NCBI GenBank assembly: GCA_027924585.1
Contig: BSBM01000753.1
Span: 22,154,501 to 22,218,500, forward strand
DNA length: 64,000 nucleotides
Source: Larix kaempferi
Lineage: Eukaryota; Streptophyta; Pinopsida; Pinales; Pinaceae
Reading direction: 5' to 3'
The notes under the pieces were generated by a model. The model saw nothing but the letters and a program-made list of their open reading frames with translations. It was not told where the DNA came from and did no database searches. Position 1 is the first letter of the stretch; every line of letters starts with the position of its first letter. Positions 22,052 to 32,708 of the stretch are shown piece after piece. The translations under genes and the position numbers were made by a program.

Positions 22052-23999
22052 CTGCAATACAAAATAAATGGATTTAAGTCAATAGTATTTCATAGAAAAT
22101 AGAAAATTTAATCTCCTTAAAAGCAAGATGTCACAATGAGGACTCTATCTAGGATACTCTATTCTGGAGTATAGGGGAAGTCGTTTTGTCAAAAACCCTC
22201 TTTCAAGGCTACACTGCATATTAGGAAAGAATTCCATGTAAAAAGAGAAACATACCAGTCTCTTTGCGGTTCAACAATTTCGTGAAAACAAGGCTTTGCT
22301 CGATAAATATGCTTAAGATGCTGGCAAGATTTTAAAGCCTGGAGCCTCAACAAAATTGTTATGAAGATGGGTTACTGATGTGAATGCATGCAACCCAGAA
22401 ATTACAAATGTCCAAGCCCAGGCAAAAGCTTAACTGAAAATGGAATTATCGTTGGCACTGTTGACTCTAAGAAATTGTTTAGAAACAACAAATAAGGTGT
22501 GGGATATAGTTCTTTGATGGATCAATAGAGTTGTAGAAGGTAAGGAATCGTAGAAATACTTTTGTATAAGGTAAGGAATCCCAGAAATACTTTCTCAAAA
22601 GATGTATTATTTCAGGAGAACAATAGACCAAAAAACTAGAAAAAACTAAATCTACAAACCATATTGACCAGACCATCCCCTATTCCAATTGTGGAGGATT
22701 TTTTTCAAAAATTATTTGGAAATATTGGGAAGCCATAAAGTATAAGTTGGTTTGGAAAACTGACTTACTCAAGTCTGCGCTCTCCTTTAATGACCATTGC
22801 CTATGGGAGTCGCCATTGGTGCATTAGGAAGGGAATCCATTGGTCAATATGTAAAATCCCAAGTCAAACTGGCTTAAATTTTTCCTCACTGACTACGTAA
22901 CTTGGTTAAGAATATTTAACAAATGTTTGGCAATATACTAACTTTAGACCCCTGTATATTGTTATATTGGTTAACTGGCAGTCCTTAGCATTTTTCCTGG
23001 GTCTTGTACTCTTATAGAGCACTCCTTTAATACTGATTTTAAAATGCTGGAAGTGTCCCTCTTATCAAAGACTGAGTATTGGATTTACTGTATGAGTGGA
23101 ATGGTTTAAACCTTTGGTCAAATAATTTGTTGCTCACTGGTGGGTTTGATATTTCATATCCTCATTGTGGAGTTGTGCACATAAAATTATACAAACAGAT
23201 CTTAAACATTCACGTAAATAGAAACAGTAGTAAATAACTACACTTTGAGTTGAAGTCTTTCGATAACCAAGGATATTCTGGGTTTCTCAGGGCTGTTGAT
23301 CTAGACAGAGGAGGTCCAAAACAATTATGGGTTAGACAGAGGCTGTCCAAAAGTTACAACAATTCTTAATTGTAGGTTCTCACTACAACTTAAGACTTTA
23401 AAATTTAATTGGGACTCATACATATACAACCCTATGGGAAATGATAAATATGAAACAATGAAATATCACAAGAATATAATCTGAAATCCAACAAGAGATT
23501 AACTGGTACCATGAATGGAAGTACTGGATAAAATCAACCATTACAAAGGAGCAAAGAAGCTGGAAATTATAAAAAAAAGGTTCTGCAGATAGTTAAACTT
23601 GAAAGGGTTGTGTCCAACTGAAAATGAAAATTCCACCACCACCACGTGCATGCCCCAAAAGCATATCGCTATCCAAATACGAAAGGTAATACAGTCCACT
23701 AGGTGAAGGCCTAAAAATAAACAAATTTATAAGTAAAATCTAATCAAAGCATGGCCAATAAATAAGGGACACCACTTCTTCAGACATGAATACACTTGAG
23801 TTGATGACAAAATACTATCATGCAAGCAAATTTGTTGTATCTATAGATATAACATAAAGGTACCTCCTCCTCTCAACTTGATCATCACTATTCCCAAGAA
23901 GTGGGATCTTTGTTTCAAAACTACGTAAAAATTGCAAAATCTACAAGAGGTTCAATGTCCTAATCAGGAAGCTACTTTAATACTTCAACCCAAAAGAGA
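22052..23999. other. CACTA interior, no gene recognised
   Basis: AT-rich sequence without a supportable coding region. A ~30-bp block (ggtaaggaatcgtagaaatac and variant) is repeated at about 22540 and 22570. Intron-like sequence of captured genes is possible. Confidence 0.35.
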
Positions 24000-24166
24000 C
24001 TAATTCGAGCTATCGTCATCCATCATGGGAATGTCTCTTGATGTGGTACATTCTTTTCCCTAGAATCCATTCCCAAAGTTGTACAAATTTCATAATTGAT
24101 GAGTTCAACTTCAATATCATGCAAGATGGCTTGGAGTGCTTCTCCGGTTTCATCAAGTGAAATGAT
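24000..24166 (-). pseudogene. Exon-like open segment, unidentified
   Basis: The minus strand reads SLDETGEALQAILHDIEVEL and continues NYEICTTLGMDSREKN to a TAG at 24000-24002. The residue mix is protein-like and acidic, unlike the surroundings. I do not recognise the family, and the upstream exon edge is unclear. It could be another captured host exon, like the ones on either side, which are also on the minus strand. Confidence 0.3.
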
Positions 24167-24540
24167 AAAAACATACAAGTTAATATATAAAGCTACAATC
24201 AAAGAGATAGGTGCAGACTAAAACGTAAAGCATGCAGCATGCTCAAACAAATATTGGTCCTTCCTCTAGACTCAAAGATGTTAGTGGAAAAAATGCTGGA
24301 GCTATTAGTGCCTATAATTGTTCATTGATCCTCAAGTTCCCAACTACAACCTGGCCATTTAAAAGTCATTTTTGTAAAAATGTGATGTATTACTGAAAAT
24401 ACACAATCATCTGTGCCATTATAAAAATTTGAAAAAAAAAGAAACAGATGTCTATAGATTCTGATATTTGGGACTCAAACCATAGTTCAAAATAATGATT
24501 ATCAATTTGTCAATAATAGCATTTGAAAGATATTTTATTA

Positions 24541-25190
24541 CCTATGTCAACGATCCTGATGCTTCCTTCTCTGTTTTTGCCTTCATTCTTCTTACCAAAC
24601 TTGAGTTTGCTCTTGAAGTTGGTTGCCAAAGCCATATCTAAACCCTCATTCCCACAACTACTTCCAAACTGTTTTCCCACCTATTTTGCTACAAGAGCTT
24701 AATGCTCAAATCCTCAAACTTCACGCCAACATCCATAGAAATAATATTTAGGGTTTCAATGAAATGTCAAATGAGGCTAGTAAATCTTGAGAGTGATAAT
24801 CACCATGCTTTCTTCTTCCATTTCAATCCAATGGCATCAACTCTTCTCTAAGATCTTTCATCTTCAGTGAATGATCTTGTAAAGACTCACTTTCATCCAG
24901 ATTTATTGAAAACGGTAATTTTTTAAGAAAGAAGGATCTACCTCTATCTAAAGTTTCACGCAAATGATAAATACTTTAGTAGCTTCCAAATAGTTGCAAC
25001 ATCATCCCTGGTCTGCACTTCAGGAAACATCTCATTGGTCACTGAAAACTTTATTGGAACTATTGATTCTCTATCCGGCTCATCAAACTTCGTTTGATCA
25101 TTTACAGTTGTTGATTGTGAATCCTTACACAATATAAGCTTATCCAAATACATGTACTCAAAAATGGCCAGCATACGTTGTTTCCATATA
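24541..25190 (-). pseudogene. Decayed copia-type gag fragment
   Basis: On the minus strand, 'MLAIFEYMYLDKLIL' and 'NEMFPEVQTRDDVATIWKLL' are followed in shifting frames by 'HFIETLNI', 'VKFEDL' and finally 'LATNFKSKLKFGKKNEGKN'. This order matches the Gag polyprotein of plant Ty1/copia elements (UBN2-type Gag, then the basic stretch before the zinc knuckle). It has many stops and frameshifts. A matching primer binding site lies upstream at 26216-26228, but no pol was found, so only the 5' part of a minus-strand copia element remains. Confidence 0.6.
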
Positions 25191-26215
25191 CTATAATTAT
25201 TCCAAAAAAATATGATTCCTGAATCCCCCCTAACAATGTGTTAGACAAACTATTCATTAAAGCACAACAAAATTCATCCTAAATGACGTTGAAAATCAAA
25301 TCTGCAACTGAAATAGACTTACAACCAAGAAGGTTGTGTTTTTCCTCACCCAAAATAAATATTACAGAAATAAAAGCAAATATTCTTGCTAGAAAACTAA
25401 TAACTCTGCTGAAAAAATCAACACATCTACTGCAGATCCACCAAACACCTGCTAAATCAAACAAATTTTTGTTCTTTCTTCCGCCAAACATAAAATTATT
25501 GAGAAAAACCAAGAATTACCTATGCAATTTGTCCAATTCCATCTAATTACCTATTGGATCTACAAAATTACAGTGAAATTGATGAGATTTTCCTATTGTT
25601 CAGTCAAATTGACTGAAGAAACTGAGAAATTCCAGCTGTTGAGCATCTATATAGAGGGCTATACAGCCTTTCAATATTTGTCCTGGGGGTTTGTATTGTC
25701 AAAGAAACCCTAAATATTTGTTCTACTATCGTTCGTATGGTCTGTACGACCTTAGAATCTCCCTAGTGGTCGTTATATGGCCATCCATACACTATTGCAT
25801 GGGCTAGCTGTGGTAGGGTTTGTATGGTTTGTTAATGGTGTACAACCAATCTATAGTGGCCAGCTGTTGTAGAGATGATCCATACAGTTCTCCACCAAAT
25901 TAGTGGTTGCTCAATCAAATAATTTTGGCTTTTTTCTTTTTTGATTTTCTGAAAATAACTCTTTTTTTCAGACAAAACAACCTAGCTTTAAATCAGGCAA
26001 ATGAACCTAGCACATCTAAAAAACTAGAAATATGACCCTAGTATTCTCTCTTTTTCATAAAAATAAACCAGACTTTCAAAAAACCACAAACAAAATATAC
26101 TTAGCATTCTTTCTTTGAAAGCCCTTCAAATTCTTGGCATGCATGGAATAGCAGTTCACACCTATCACTATTATATGCAATCCCGCCTTCACCCACTTTG
26201 ACTTCACCTCATTGT
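25191..26215. other. Probable copia leader region, no gene
   Basis: It lies between the gag relic and the primer site of the same minus-strand element. The short ORFs on both strands have no recognisable features. Confidence 0.35.
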
Positions 26216-26228
26216 GGCTCTGATACCA
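26216..26228 (-). promoter_or_regulatory. Copia primer binding site, initiator-Met tRNA type
   Basis: The minus strand reads TGGTATCAGAGCC, the standard plant copia primer site. It implies that a 5' LTR lies to its right (from about 26229). I could not find the LTR's far end or a second copy. Confidence 0.6.
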
Positions 26229-26636
26229 TATAACAAAAGGAAACCAAACACAAAGAAAACAAGACCACAAGAACTTGGGAGAGAGAAATACTTCTTAGAT
26301 AACAAAATGAAGAGAACACATGTCCTTTTATAGAAAATGAATGGCAAGAACCCTTGGTGCATAAAGCCTACATACATGAACCCTAAATATTATTTAAGTC
26401 ATTAATGAAACACAAAACTATGATTTAAAGTCTAAATGATACATTCTTAGGTTAAAAGCTACTATTCATAGTGAGATCAAGCTATCAATACCTAAGAACT
26501 TATTTGAAACTAGAAGTATGTCAAAAATTATCAAAAGGATGTTCATTAGTCAATATAGGTAGTTTTTAAACCCCCAAATAAAGTAACTAGTTACAATGAT
26601 AGTAAATATCACCATAGAAATAACAAAAGGAAGGAA
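26229..26636. other. Possible 5' LTR remnant of the minus-strand copia relic
   Basis: The only support is position, immediately beyond the primer site. No TG...CA pair could be closed and no partner LTR is present. Confidence 0.25.
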
Positions 26637-26637
26637 A

Positions 26638-26880
26638 ACAATTGTCATCGATGTGGTAAGAATTGGATACCAAGGCATAGATGTGCAGACCATTGTCATC
26701 GATGTGGTAAGAATTGGATATCTTCATTCTTATGTTGTGGTGTAAATGATGTTGATGCTAATCGAATCCAAAGAATGAAATTAATATATGCTACAATTCA
26801 AAATCCAATAATTACGAGACACCACCAAAAATGTCATTAGCATCAACGTCATTTACACCACAACATAAGAATGAAGATAT
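26638..26880. repeat. Direct repeat plus 45-bp near-perfect inverted repeat
   Basis: The phrase 'attgtcatcgatgtggtaag' plus 'aattggata' occurs twice, about 52 bp apart, at 26640-26720. In one frame it encodes CHRCGKNWI(P)..., like the CysxxCys zinc knuckle of chromovirus-type gag. Next, 26718-26762 and 26836-26880 are inverted copies of each other over 45 bp with one mismatch (t/c), separated by 73 bp. The arms begin 'atatcttcattcttatgttg'. A transcript of this region would form a strong foldback. Confidence 0.85.
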
Positions 26881-27346
26881 GGTCCACCCAAAAGAAGCTT
26901 CTTCTTGAAGGGAATAATCTACAAAATATAATCCACCTCATATAAGGAGGGTTGATAAGAACTAGGATCTAATGAAAAATGGGTAAGAAACATAGTCAAA
27001 CATACAAAAAGGAATGCAAGGCTATGTTACCAATGAACATCAAGGGTTCATGTTCAACAAATAGGTTGAAGGACTTCAACATATGATGCATACACTACAA
27101 CAGAACCTCACCAACACTTAAATTGAGAACCAAGTGTTTTGAAGACGTGCTTTGAAGACAAATCATTCCTTAAGGGGTTGGCAATGTTATAAAAATAATA
27201 ACAGGAAATAATAATAATATGCTTAGACTAGTGAAAGGTCAAAAGACAAATCCCCCTCACCTCGTAACCAGTCAATGCATATAAATATATCGTCACAAGG
27301 CTCATTGTAATAATCATTTTATCAATTTGTATTAATCATTTTATTG

Positions 27347-27350
<4 letters not shown>
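26881..27350. other. No gene recognised
   Basis: AT-rich CACTA interior with no supportable feature. Confidence 0.35.

Positions 27351-27384
<34 letters not shown>
27351..27384. repeat. (TA)17 microsatellite
   Basis: An uninterrupted TA dinucleotide run of 34 bp. Confidence 0.98.
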
Positions 27385-27385
<1 letters not shown>

Positions 27386-27840
27386 CAATAATAAACAGAA
27401 GTCTATCTATTACAAAATATAGCAACAATTCTGGCCTATCTTCTTCAATATAAATGTTAAATCAATTAAAAAATTCAGCCTTAACTTATGTCAAATCAGC
27501 AAGACATATAACTTTATAAGTGCTGGAAATTACAATACAACGAAGAAATAGATGGCTGAAAATCAAATCTGCAATTACACAAGTAATGGACATTTGGAAA
27601 CTCCATTATCATGCATAAAGATGAAGTCCAGGTACACACCATAGCCTTATGTCAGGGCTAGTGCAATCCTATAGCTCTCCAAAACCCTAGCTAGAGAAAA
27701 CAATGGAAACCCTAGCTCACACCAAGGAGCTCCAACAAGCTAACATCACACAAGTTTGTCCTCCAAGGCAAGACATATCCTTTTCTTCTTCAATTCAATT
27801 GTACAACCTAGGGTTTCATATCAAAACCCTAATCTCAAAG

Positions 27841-28394
27841 ACTCTAAGGGATGAACCCTAACCCTAGTGTTCAAGATGCTCCAAGAAACCCTATCAATTA
27901 TAGGACAAGAGAGATAAAGTACAAAAGAAAAAGCACAAGAGAGAACAAGACTAGTTAGCTCCTCCTAGTCACGTCTCTAACATAAGATGAGAAAGAATTA
28001 ATGAATGTAAAAGGACTCTCTACTTCCTCTAAATAGATGAGGTAAGGGGGGCCAACAAAACATATGTGAGCCTATGCCCTTACAAGCAACCTACAAAGAC
28101 ACATGCAGGATTACACATGTGCCTCCAAGGGATGAAACCTAGCCCTAGTATTCAAGAATCAAGATGCTCCAAGAAACCCTAGTGACTCCAAGAAAAGAGA
28201 GATAAAGTACAAATGAAGAAGCACGAGAGAGATGAAGACTAGTTAGCTCCTCCTAGTCACATCTCTAACATAAGATGGGTAAGAATGAATGAATGTGAAA
28301 GGACTATCTACTTCCTCTAAAGAGATGAGGTAAGGGAAGCCAACAATACATATGTGAGCCCTTACAAGCAACCTACAAAGACACATGTGGAGAG
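27841..28394. repeat. ~288-bp tandem duplication
   Basis: Two adjacent blocks share 'gatgctccaagaaaccct', 'gagagataaagtacaaa', 'gttagctcctcctagtcac' (27954 and 28242) and 'ccttacaagcaacctacaaa'. The offset is about 288 bp, with several small indels. The composition (many 'ccctag' and 'accctaac' pieces) resembles an LTR or UTR, but the boundaries do not define an element. Confidence 0.8.
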
Positions 28395-28995
28395 CTACAC
28401 TCCAAGGGTACATGTCAAGCTCGAAGGTGATGCCATCCACAAGCAAGGCTCTAAATGCAACAACACTCCATGAGGTGTGTCCAAAGATCCTAATAGAAGC
28501 CTCCAATCACACCAACAAACCTCCTAAGCCATGTACTCCACTAGATCCATTCACTATACATGAACATTGTCACAACCCCCAAGTGTCCCCATGTTAACTA
28601 CAGGCCTCCATGTTAGCATCCAATCTACCCCATGTTGTCTAGTGCCTAATGCCAAATGCTCCTCCTTCATGGTAGGGCGTTCTCCAAGCAAGGAACCTCC
28701 TCCATGTGGCCAGTATGTAGAACGTCACCAAATTGTTTGAAGATCTCCAATGACCTAGGGAAGAATGTCATGAAAGCACTCAACTAAGGTCAAGCAACCA
28801 TTGAGTAAGCCAAGCCATATCCAATGTGCAAATCCATCACAAACCATCACGGGATTGATCATATACCATGTAAGCCAAATCTCATGAAACACCCCCAAAC
28901 ATGGTGTAAACACTTTCAAGTAACCTCAAAAGCTAACACCCCCCAAGGATAATGGAGACTCATAGAACAATGGGAAATTTCTTGATGTTGGATGT
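28395..28995. other. Unassigned, possible LTR edge at ~28940
   Basis: The text 'aaaagctaacaccccccaag' near 28931-28950 resembles the LTR-end plus polypurine tract of a minus-strand LTR element, as in copia element 1 at 41071-41086. No second LTR was found, so this is weak. No coding region was seen. Confidence 0.25.
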
Positions 28996-30435
28996 AGGGA
29001 CAACGTGAATGTGAAGGTGGTGAGGTTTCTCCATGCATGTGGCGTACCATTCAATTTTCCTTGCTGCTCCTATTAGCATGAGATGGTCAGTGCCATCAAC
29101 AATGTCCCTAAAGAATACAAGAGCCGCACGTATGACAAAGTTAGTACTATGTTACTATAAAAGGAAAATTTTAGAATTCAAAGCTCTAGGATGATTTAGA
29201 AAATATGGGGTAACTATTATATCTAATGGTTAGACAAATATTAAAAATATGCCATTGATAAATGTTCTTGGTGCATCATCTAGTGGACAAGAGTGTTACT
29301 AATATTGCAAACCTCTTATTGAAGGGAAATCAAATATTGCTTGCTTCAATGTCATTTCACTAATAACTGATAATCCAACTTATTGTCTAATATGGTGGCA
29401 AGTGAATTCAAGGTAGTTGTAGATGCTAGAGGCTTTTGATAGAGAGAAATATTGTTATCTGTGAGAAACCTACTTGGATGATGACATTTGGTCATAGGCT
29501 ACGTATGTTCTACAGTTCACCTGGCCCATCTATAATATGACAGAGTTTGCATATTTGGATCAGCCAATCATTTGCAAGGTGTATGAGCATATGGATGCCA
29601 AGCTAGACCATATTAAAGATCCTAGAGATGCATCCATATATGATGTTATTAGTAAAAAGGTGGTTGAAGGATGGAATATTTTAAATATCCCACTCCACTA
29701 CTTTAGTTATGTCCTTAAACCAAACTATCAGTATACAAAGTGGCTGGAAAAGACCAACACCCAGTGTTGGGGTGAAGAAAAAACCACTCATGGTTACAGA
29801 GGTTAAAATGGGATATTTGGCTACATTAGACAATACGATCCCTAACTAGTAATGAGGCTGTGTGATGTGATACAACAACAATTGAGCACATACGTCAGTG
29901 GGAAGGGGGTGTTTGGTTTGAACATGCAGTTAAAGATCGAGATAGGATAGCTTATCCCTTTGTCAAGCTTATATGATGGTGGCTTCCCACAACTATAGTA
30001 TTTTGCGATGAAAATGTTTTCTCAAGTTTTTAACACTATTTTTGCAAAGAGGCGCTAAAACACCTTACAGCTTTATACACAACATGAAGAGAAACGAGCT
30101 AAATGTAGACCAGGCTGATAGCCTAGTTTATGTGCACTATAACCTGAGGTTGTTGTCACATTATCCTAAGAAAATGAAAACTAAAAACACATTTAAGAAC
30201 TGGGACAACAATCTAGAGGAGGCCAACTTGGAAGACTTGGAGGCCAATCATATTGTTGATAATGTTGATCTTGTTTAGATGCAACCCCATCTACTACCAT
30301 CGATAGCAACATTCCAGCAACTCCCACTTCCTACCACTACAACCGTGTGGGGGTTATGCAACGCATGGGGGTGCCCTTCCTTGACCATGGAATGTTAGAG
30401 CACATTGCTCCCGGAAAGAGGAGACAAAAGTAAAT
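28996..30435 (+). pseudogene. hAT-type transposase relic (DUF659-like N part and hAT dimerisation tail)
   Basis: It starts near 28996 with 'VVRFLHACGVPFNF' and 'EMVSAINNVPKEYKSRTYDK', the opening of the DUF659/hAT-like transposase domain in plants. After a badly broken middle, 29537-29806 gives VYEHMDAKLDHIKD and 'GWNILNIPLHYFSYVLKPNY', matching the ...LHRPLHAAAYYLNP... region. The C-terminal hAT dimerisation segment is 'RNELNVDQADSLVYVHYNLR' (30042-30278). A shifted-frame tail runs to about 30435. The RNase H-like catalytic centre is largely unreadable. It is a dead fragment inside the CACTA element, and I see no hAT terminal repeats around it. Confidence 0.7.
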
Positions 30436-31361
30436 AGTAGAATTGTTTCTCTTTTCTAAGCTCTTTACTTATCTGTGCATATTCTAATTCTTTGGTCATG
30501 ATATCCTATTGATGTTAGCTACATCAACTTCAGTTCCTACTCTAATTCATGCCATCTAATTTTAAACTTGTACCTCTAAATGGTTAATTGATGGTTAAAA
30601 AAACTCAAGGCCTGCACTAAATGGTTGATACCCTAATCTAATACCGATAGCTTCTTAAAAATGTAATATTTGTGTACATGTACCACTGAAGTCTATGTTT
30701 TAAAATTTTCTGCAACTAACTTAGCATTCTACACCCTTTTTTTAATATATATGCATTGTAAATTATAATACATAAAAATATGTATTAATACATATGAGTA
30801 CATAATGCTCCCAGGACCACTTTGCTGCCAAGAATGTTTTGGGAAGAATTGCTCCCTGGTCCCCACTCCCACCCTCTCTCCCACTAGACACTTCACACTG
30901 CATTGGAGCAAAATTCATCAAGAAGATCTTCAAATCTATAATTATAATTTTTACATTAGTGCAGGGCAGATTTTAATGAAAAAGAAATCTGGAGCTTACA
31001 TTCATTGCTATCATAAATAGAATCATGCAAATTACATTCTGGACTCTCATTGATTATAAAATATGCTTTGGAAAAGAAAGCAGAAAAGCAACTTCGTCCC
31101 CATCTAACATTTAGCATTTCAAAAACCCTTCTGAAATGCAAAGCCACCAGAGAGACAATAATTTAAATTGCAAAGTCTGATGAAAATGTAAATGTCATAT
31201 TTTGGCAATAGAAGTATGTTCTATGGAAAATTCTTAGCTTTTCATTTTAACCTACAATCTTCGACACAAACATTTTCATACAAGCAATAAAAAGCAGTCA
31301 AATATAAAACTACCCTGCAAGATGGAGTTAAAAGTATGGCAAATGGTGCAAAAGTACTTAC
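30436..31361. other. No gene recognised
   Basis: AT-rich. The right part (about 31150-31361) lies just downstream, on the minus strand, of a splice donor of the captured methyltransferase fragment. It is probably intron sequence. Confidence 0.35.
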
Positions 31362-32002
31362 AAACTTTTTTAGACCAACAGAAGTTATCTTGAGGTGATG
31401 ACCAGTGCATAAATTCAATTTGATTGCATCATGAACAAATGAGGATACATAATAAATCCTATTGACATGAAGAGTGTCACTGTTCCGTGATACTAAATGA
31501 CCTTGCAAAGGAAATAGCTCATCAATGTCGTAAAAGGATACTATTCTCTTAATAGTATTCTTATCCATGAAAAATAAAATAGGATCTATACCGTGCCACC
31601 TGCCCTGTTGCTGAATTGGTCTTTTTTCTCCTTGGCTTCCAATCGTGTTAGTTTTTCTATCCTCATTATCAATTTTAACTTTCTTCTGGTCATCATAAAT
31701 TGTTTGGCCATCTTCAGTTTCATGCTCACCATTTCCTCCCTCACTTGGCATTGACTCAATGGCATTGAGTGCACTTGAATGAAGATCACTACTCAGTGCT
31801 TCTAAATCTATCTCTCCAATGTCTTATTTCCTTAAAAGGACATCATTAACAGGAAGAGAATCAGGTGAAACACCAATTTCTGTTGTCTGGTTGTGATTCT
31901 TATTTGTATCGATTTCAATTTCCCTCAGCAAAGACTGTTTTGAATCCTGGGTACTAGTCAAATTTCTTCTTTTATGTGGTTCCTTTGATTTAAGTTGATC
32001 AA
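31362..32002 (-). pseudogene. Captured exon of an NSUN2/TRM4-like RNA m5C methyltransferase (C-terminal region)
   Basis: On the minus strand an exon opens after an acceptor (GATGGCTGCAG) and closes at a GTAAGT donor (31356-31361). Its first half is a low-complexity acidic linker. Its second half reads GRWHGIDPILFFMD, IKRIVSFYDIDELFPL, GHLVSRNSDTLHVNRIYYVS and LKITSVGLKKF. This order is the conserved C-terminal domain of plant NSUN2/TRM4, which methylates cytosine C5 in tRNA and other RNAs. An in-frame TAA at 31824-31826 interrupts the linker. The catalytic SAM-binding domain is absent. Splice sites are kept, so genomic DNA was captured. Confidence 0.7.
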
Positions 32003-32288
32003 CTGCAGCCATCAATTTTTAGGTTAAATAGAAAAGCTCAGGCATTTTAATAAAGAAGCCTTTAATTAGATACAAAACTGAATAAACACACGATCAATAA
32101 CAAAGAGAACTATGGGTGATTTTAAAAGCATTGAAATTTTTTGTTTCATGGATATACTTGTGTCGTATAGTTCTCTCCCTTGGAAGAGAAAGAAATAACA
32201 CCCATATTCTTTCTAAACAAAGAGTGAGCATAAAATATTTGAACATAATAAAAAATCAGACATGTCTTGCAAGCAGTTTAGAACTAAC

Positions 32289-32708
32289 CAGAAAATTGAG
32301 AGACCTTCTGAAAAACAACAATAAAAAAGGCCCACGTATATTGATCATGGGGAAAAATCCTCATACATCGCTCTAAAGGAAGACTTGACACTTCTGCCCT
32401 TGCTTCAAACTCCTCATCCTTTGCAGTATTCCCCTCTAAGGGAACTTCCGCCAATTCTGAAATAGTGTTTCCATCATTGCTACATTGCCCTGTGTAGCCA
32501 TGAGGCTTTGAACCCTCACAAGGCATATCATTGTCGACAGATTTTTCTTCAACGTCTTTGTCTGAATCATTTGTTGCTTTTGGTCCCATTACAATCTCTG
32601 TTTTCTTGCAATCTTGTGTAGCATCACATATACACCGTGTGTATGCCACATCAACAATAACCACTGATCTATCTATTTTTTTGCTTAGAATGTCGGCACC
32701 ATCCACCC
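32289..32708 (-). pseudogene. Captured upstream exon of the same NSUN2/TRM4-like gene
   Basis: The exon runs on the minus strand from an acceptor (TTGTTTTAG) to a GTTAGT donor (32283-32288). It ends with 'LPLERCMRIFPHDQYTW' and AFFIVVFQKVS, which match the segment where NSUN2-family enzymes close their catalytic domain (...L.RCMRI.PHDQ.TGAFF.AV..K). A 286-bp intron separates it from the next exon at 32002, in the correct order and strand. Residues before the conserved end are an acidic linker. The motif reads DQYTWAFF where DQ(N/D)TGAFF is usual, a sign of decay. Confidence 0.7.

Noticed and set aside
28243-28597. Opposed ORFs at the end of the 288-bp duplication
   Set aside because: They overlap on both strands, have no recognisable motif and lie in LTR-like sequence.
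28931-28950. Possible LTR end plus polypurine tract (taaca then ccccccaag)
   Set aside because: It resembles the copia 1 arrangement, but no partner LTR, primer site or coding region supports an element here.
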